Below, piece by piece: positions 60,482-64,000 of a DNA stretch of 64,000 bases. The translations under genes were made by a program, and so were the position numbers. The notes below the pieces were generated by a model, which saw only the letters and a list, made by a program, of their open reading frames with translations, did no database searches and was not told the DNA's origin. The stretch is taken from the NCBI RefSeq assembly GCF_004216695.1, contig NZ_SGXC01000001.1:2046001-2110000 (forward strand), in the 5' to 3' direction. Positions within the stretch are counted from its first letter, which is position 1; every line of letters starts with the position of its first letter. This DNA is from Pigmentiphaga kullae (GTDB lineage Bacteria > Pseudomonadota > Gammaproteobacteria > Burkholderiales > Burkholderiaceae_B).

Positions 60482-61429
60482 TCAACCAACGGGCGAGTCG
60501 GGCGCCGCATTCGCCCCGGGCGCCTGCTCCTGTGCCCGCAGCCGGATCTGCCGGGTAAGCATGGCCATGAAGGCCGCCGCCGCCGGGTTCAGCGGCCGGC
60601 GCGGATGGACCACCGACACCACCTGCCGTATCAACCGTGGCGAGACGATGGCGTGCGCCCGCAGGATGCCGGCCCGCAGCCGGTCGTGCACGGCGATGCG
60701 CGGCAGGATCGTCGCCAGCTGGTTCTGCTCGACCAGCTTGACCACGGTGACCAGGGAATCGACTTCCAGCGAGGGGGCCAGCTCGACGTTGTCGTGCTGG
60801 GCGAAGCTGTCGATGATGTGGCGCAGGCCGTGGCGCCGCGTGGTCAGCACCAGCGACAGGTTCTGTGAGGCGATCTGGCCCAGCGTGAGCCGCGCGGGCA
60901 GGTTGCCCGCATGCCGGGTGCCGGTGATCAGCACCAGTTCCTCGTCCACGATGTGGTCCACGCTCAGCGCCAGCGGCCGCCGCGGCTTGTTGATGATGGC
61001 GGCGTCGAGCTGTCCGCCGGCCACCCAGTCGCTCAGGGTGGCGCTGTAGCCGTCGGCCACGGTAACCGAGACCTTGGGATGGCTGGCCGAGAACTTGGTC
61101 ATGGTCTCGGCCAGCACGCCTTCGGTGATGGAGGCGATCAGGCCGATGTTGACGTGGCCCGCGATTTCTCCGTCGTTGCACAGCACTTCGTCGCGGGCCT
61201 GCGAGAAGTCGCGCATGATGGGCAGGAACAGCCTGTACATGTGCCGCGCCGTGGCGGTGGGCAGCATGCCCTGGGGGCTGCGCTCGAACAGCCGCTGTCC
61301 GACCTCCTGTTCGAGCTTGGAGATCTGCATGCTGAGCGCGGGCTGGACGATGTTCAGCCGGCGCGCGGCTTTCGTGACCGTGCCTTCCTCGAACAGGCAG
61401 ATGAAGTATTGGATTTGCCGGAATTCCAT
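60482..61429 (-). CDS. LysR family transcriptional regulator
   Basis: The 315-residue protein has the winged helix at the N-terminus (IQYFICLFEEGTVTKAARRL, NIVQPALSMQISKLEQEVGQ, LFERSPQG; about 5-53). The effector domain has HVNIGLIASITEGVLAETMT, GQLDAAIINKP and QLATILPRIAV. It is divergent from a TTT receptor and enolase-superfamily gene, which it probably controls through the 235-bp AT-rich gap. A Pro/Ala-rich tail ends the protein. Convergent with AbiEii, with 15 nt between. Confidence 0.9.
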   Translation of the reverse strand: MEFRQIQYFICLFEEGTVTKAARRLNIVQPALSMQISKLEQEVGQRLFERSPQGMLPTATARHMYRLFLPIMRDFSQARDEVLCNDGEIAGHVNIGLIASITEGVLAETMTKFSASHPKVSVTVADGYSATLSDWVAGGQLDAAIINKPRRPLALSVDHIVDEELVLITGTRHAGNLPARLTLGQIASQNLSLVLTTRRHGLRHIIDSFAQHDNVELAPSLEVDSLVTVVKLVEQNQLATILPRIAVHDRLRAGILRAHAIVSPRLIRQVVSVVHPRRPLNPAAAAFMAMLTRQIRLRAQEQAPGANAAPDSPVG

Positions 61430-61664
61430 GCCGAGTCCGTATGTTCAGTTTTTCTGATGGAGATCATAAAAAGCCATGAACGAATGGCGGCAGACAACGA
61501 TCTCTGTCTGGTGAATTATCGCCGCTCTACACAAGGAGAAAAGCGCATTCGTCTCGTCTTTATATTCAGAAAAATTGATATAGACAATAATTAAATATTA
61601 ATTGAACTGATTATGACGCGATCTTAGACTTCCGCTCCACAAGAAAGAGAAGTGGAGACGCGAT

Positions 61665-62654
61665 ATGACCCGTTCCCCCTTGCGCCTGTCCGCCCTGGCG
61701 GTGGTGGCGGCAGCCGGCCTGGCTGTGGTGTCGGCCGGGACCGCCCAGGCGGCCGATGGCTATCCCTCCAAGCCCTTGCGCATCGTCGTGCCCTATCCGA
61801 CGGGCGGCTTCAATGACACGCTGGGGCGGCTGGTGGCGGCCAAGCTGCACGAGGCCTGGGGCCAGCCCGTGATCGTCGAGAACAAACCGGGCGCGGGCAC
61901 GCAGATCGGTTCGGCGGCGGTGGCGCGGGCGCCGGCGGATGGCTACACCCTGCTGGTCGTGCAGTTTCCGTTCGCCGCCAACCCCTGGCTGTACAAGCGC
62001 CTGCCCTACGACACGGTCAAGGATTTCACGCCGGTGATACTGGCCGGGCGCTCGCCCATGCTGCTGGTCGCGAATGCCGAGTCCAGCCTGCGTTCCGTGG
62101 CCGACGTGCTGGCGGCGGCGCGGGCCCGGCCCGGCAGCCTGAACTACGGCACCTCGGGCGACGGTTCCTCCAATCACCTGGCGATGGAGCGTTTCGCCGG
62201 CATGACCGGCGTCAAGATGACCTCGGTGCCGTACAAGGGGAGCACGCCGCTCTTGACGGATCTGGCCGGTGGCCAGGTCGGCCTGGCCTTCGACGCCTTT
62301 CCGCACGTGCTGCCCTTCATCCAGTCGGGCAGGGTGAAGCCGCTGGCGATCGCCGATGCGCGGCGGTCGGCGCTCATGCCGGAACTGCCCACCGTTGCCG
62401 AGGCGGGCGTGCCCGGCTACGAAGTGTCGTCCTGGCACGGATTCGTGGTGCCGGCCGGCACGCCCCGCCCCGTGGTGGACAAGCTCAATGCCCGGATCGA
62501 GGCCATTCTGGCCATGGAGGACGTGCGCAAGGTCTTCCAGCAGCAGGGCGTGGTGCCCGATGGCGGCAGCCCGGAGGCGTTCCGCGCCTTCATCGCCGGG
62601 CAGATGGACCTCTGGAAACAGGTGGTCCGGCAGGCCGGGATCGTGCCGCAATGA
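61665..62654 (+). CDS. TTT-family periplasmic solute receptor (Bug protein)
   Basis: The 329-residue receptor has a signal peptide (LSALAVVAAAGLAVVSAGTAQA) and a mature start DGYPSKPLRIVVPYPTGGFND. VENKPGAGTQIGSA, ADGYTLLVVQFPFAANPWL, YGTSGDGSSNHLAMERFAG and VPYKGSTPLLTDLAGGQVGL are family blocks. It overlaps the enolase-superfamily gene by 4 nt (ATGA), so binding protein and enzyme are made together. Its ligand is probably the acid used by that enzyme. Confidence 0.94.
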   Translation: MTRSPLRLSALAVVAAAGLAVVSAGTAQAADGYPSKPLRIVVPYPTGGFNDTLGRLVAAKLHEAWGQPVIVENKPGAGTQIGSAAVARAPADGYTLLVVQFPFAANPWLYKRLPYDTVKDFTPVILAGRSPMLLVANAESSLRSVADVLAAARARPGSLNYGTSGDGSSNHLAMERFAGMTGVKMTSVPYKGSTPLLTDLAGGQVGLAFDAFPHVLPFIQSGRVKPLAIADARRSALMPELPTVAEAGVPGYEVSSWHGFVVPAGTPRPVVDKLNARIEAILAMEDVRKVFQQQGVVPDGGSPEAFRAFIAGQMDLWKQVVRQAGIVPQ

Positions 62655-63808
62655 AGGCGGCCGCTCCGCTGGTGGTGCGCGACGTGCAGGCGTGGGCTAC
62701 CTCGTTTCCGGTTCCCGCCTCCAGCAGCGTGACGCTGGGCGTCGGGCGGGTGATCAAGCGCGATGCCGTGGTGGTCAAGGTGACGACCGAATGCGGGCTG
62801 GTGGGATATGGCGAATCGCATCACGGGCGCGCCCACACCACCATCGCCCATTTCGTGAACAGCGCGCTGCGGCCGTTCGTGGTGGGCCGGGACGCGGCCG
62901 ACGTGAACGGGATCTGGCATCACATCTACATGCGCCAGCTCGCCAGCCATGGCCTGGGCGCCGCCTGCGCGATGGCCATGAGCGGCATCGACATGGCGCT
63001 GTGGGATATCCGCGGCAAGGCGGTCGGCTGGCCGCTGCACCGGCTGCTGGGGGGCGCGGCGCGGGCGGTGCCCGCCTATGCCGGAGGCGTGGCGCTGGGC
63101 TGGCAGGATCCCGCCGCGCTGGTGGAGGAGGCGCGCCGCCACGTCGAGGCGGGCTACCGCGCGGTGAAGCTGCGGCTGGGCGACAGCGTGGCGCGCGACC
63201 TGGCACGCGTGCGCGCCGTGCGCGAGGCGTTCGGCGGCGAGCTGGTCATCCTGGCCGACGCCAATACCGCCTACGGGGTGGACGACGCACGCGCCGCGAT
63301 GCCGGGGCTGGACGAGCTGGGCGTGGGCTGGCTGGAAGAGCCTTTCCCTGCGCACGACCATCGTAGCTATGCGCAGGCCCGGACCTTCGGGCGGGTGCCG
63401 CTGGCGGCGGGCGAGAACCACTACACCCGCTATGAGTTCAGCCGGCTCGTGGACGACGGCGTGGTCACCGTACTGCAGCCCGACCTGTCCAAGGCGGGCG
63501 GCATCACCGAGACGCTGCGCATCGCCGCGATGGCCTCGGCCCACAAGCTGCCGGTGCACCTGCACTCGTCGATGACGGGCATCAACCTGGCCGCTTGCGT
63601 CCACGTGCTCGCCGCCGTGGACAACGGCGGGTATTTCGAGGCGGACGTCTCGCGCGTGAACCTGTTTCGCGACCGCCTGACGAGCACGCCGTTCGCGATC
63701 GGCGACGACGGCTGTGTCCGGCCGCTGGAGGGGCCGGGCCTGGGCGTGGAGGTGGACGAGGACTTCCTGCGCGCCCATCCGGCCATAGAAGGGCCGGCCT
63801 ACGTATGA
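62651..63808 (+). CDS. Mandelate racemase / muconate lactonizing enzyme family protein
   Basis: This enolase-superfamily enzyme has 385 residues. The capping domain comes first (VVKVTTECGLVGYGESHHGR). The barrel has the K-x-R/K-type motif AVKLRLG, metal ligands Asp in ILADANTAY, Glu in VGWLEEPFPAHD and Glu in LAAGENHYT, and Lys in PDLSKAGGITE. HLHSSMTGINLAA near the end holds the barrel His region. It probably dehydrates or racemises a sugar acid or hydroxy acid bound by the coupled receptor. Substrate unknown. Confidence 0.9.
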   Translation: MKAAAPLVVRDVQAWATSFPVPASSSVTLGVGRVIKRDAVVVKVTTECGLVGYGESHHGRAHTTIAHFVNSALRPFVVGRDAADVNGIWHHIYMRQLASHGLGAACAMAMSGIDMALWDIRGKAVGWPLHRLLGGAARAVPAYAGGVALGWQDPAALVEEARRHVEAGYRAVKLRLGDSVARDLARVRAVREAFGGELVILADANTAYGVDDARAAMPGLDELGVGWLEEPFPAHDHRSYAQARTFGRVPLAAGENHYTRYEFSRLVDDGVVTVLQPDLSKAGGITETLRIAAMASAHKLPVHLHSSMTGINLAACVHVLAAVDNGGYFEADVSRVNLFRDRLTSTPFAIGDDGCVRPLEGPGLGVEVDEDFLRAHPAIEGPAYV

Positions 63809-63846
63809 CGCAGCAATCCATCAAACAGACAAACGGAGACAGGAAC

Positions 63847-64000
63847 ATGCACTTCACGACGTGGATCAGGATCGCCGCGGGCGCCGCGGCACTGGCGGCC
63901 ACCGCGCCCGCCCTGGCGGACCGGGTGGCCGACGCCTACCCGGAAAAGCCCATACGCATCATCGTTCCCTATACGCCGGCCGGCTTCAACGACGCCATGG
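63847..64000 (+). CDS. TTT-family periplasmic solute receptor, 5' end (cut by window edge)
   Basis: ATG 63847 follows ACAGGAAC. The first 51 residues are a signal peptide (WIRIAAGAAALAATAPALA) and the Bug start YPEKPIRIIVPYTPAGFNDAM, the same form as the receptor at 61665. The rest lies beyond the window. It begins 38 nt after the enolase-superfamily gene and appears to belong to the same operon. Confidence 0.88.
   Translation, partial: MHFTTWIRIAAGAAALAATAPALADRVADAYPEKPIRIIVPYTPAGFNDAM

Noticed and set aside
1-64000. CRISPR array, tRNA or rRNA genes
   Set aside because: No regularly spaced direct repeats and no tRNA or rRNA signature stretches were seen on either strand; a tRNA scan would be needed for certainty.

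Overview
The window looks like a chromosome segment of a high-GC betaproteobacterium of the Alcaligenaceae, most likely Bordetella or Achromobacter. The basis is the GC-rich housekeeping genes, the five orphan 'Bug' solute receptors of the tripartite tricarboxylate family, the Wlb/Wbp-type O-antigen genes, and the waaC-waaA, tolC and pcm neighbourhood. This assignment is inference from gene content; no rRNA or tRNA gene is present to test it.

Layout. 1-8081: the start of galU (minus strand, cut by the window edge), then a plus-strand surface-polysaccharide export set (Wzi-like barrel, Wzb phosphatase, Wza lipoprotein, Wzc kinase) ending in a secreted beta-helix protein. 8404-10109: an IS3-family element whose orfB carries three in-frame stops, followed by a shredded second IS3 transposase. 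10141-33097: about 23 kb of minus-strand genes, tightly packed and often overlapping by 4 nt, forming one O-antigen/glycan operon. Read in transcription order it encodes a PglF-PglC-PglD-PglE-like set (bacillosamine-type primer), a glycosyltransferase, WbpO/WbpP-like UDP-sugar dehydrogenase and epimerase, WlbA, a GlpD-like flavoprotein, WlbB, WlbC, Wzx, an unknown protein, a FabH-like ketosynthase, an acyl carrier protein, a GNAT, a polysaccharide deacetylase, WlbD, a second glycosyltransferase, a Wzy-like polymerase and an OafA-like acyltransferase. The distal part (about 10-29 kb) is visibly AT-richer than the flanks, which suggests acquisition. 33560-39716: glmM, a WecA/WbpL-like transferase, an AlgC-like phosphomutase and pgi, all supplying or starting glycans.

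39729-64000 is GC-rich and alternates core genes (waaC-waaA, tolC, pcm, thiD) with catabolic cassettes. These are a GntR-TauD-receptor-FAH hydrolase set; a LysR-controlled set resembling phthalate/protocatechuate 4,5-cleavage enzymes, arranged around a divergent promoter; and a LysR/receptor/enolase-superfamily set. Two toxin-antitoxin loci are present: a HigA-like antitoxin with a truncated toxin, and an AbiEi/AbiEii pair preceded by two near-50-bp perfect palindromes.

The most unusual features are the FabH-ACP-acyltransferase module inside the O-antigen operon, the GlpD-like flavoprotein translationally coupled to the ManNAc3NAcA genes, and the palindromic control region of the AbiE-like pair.
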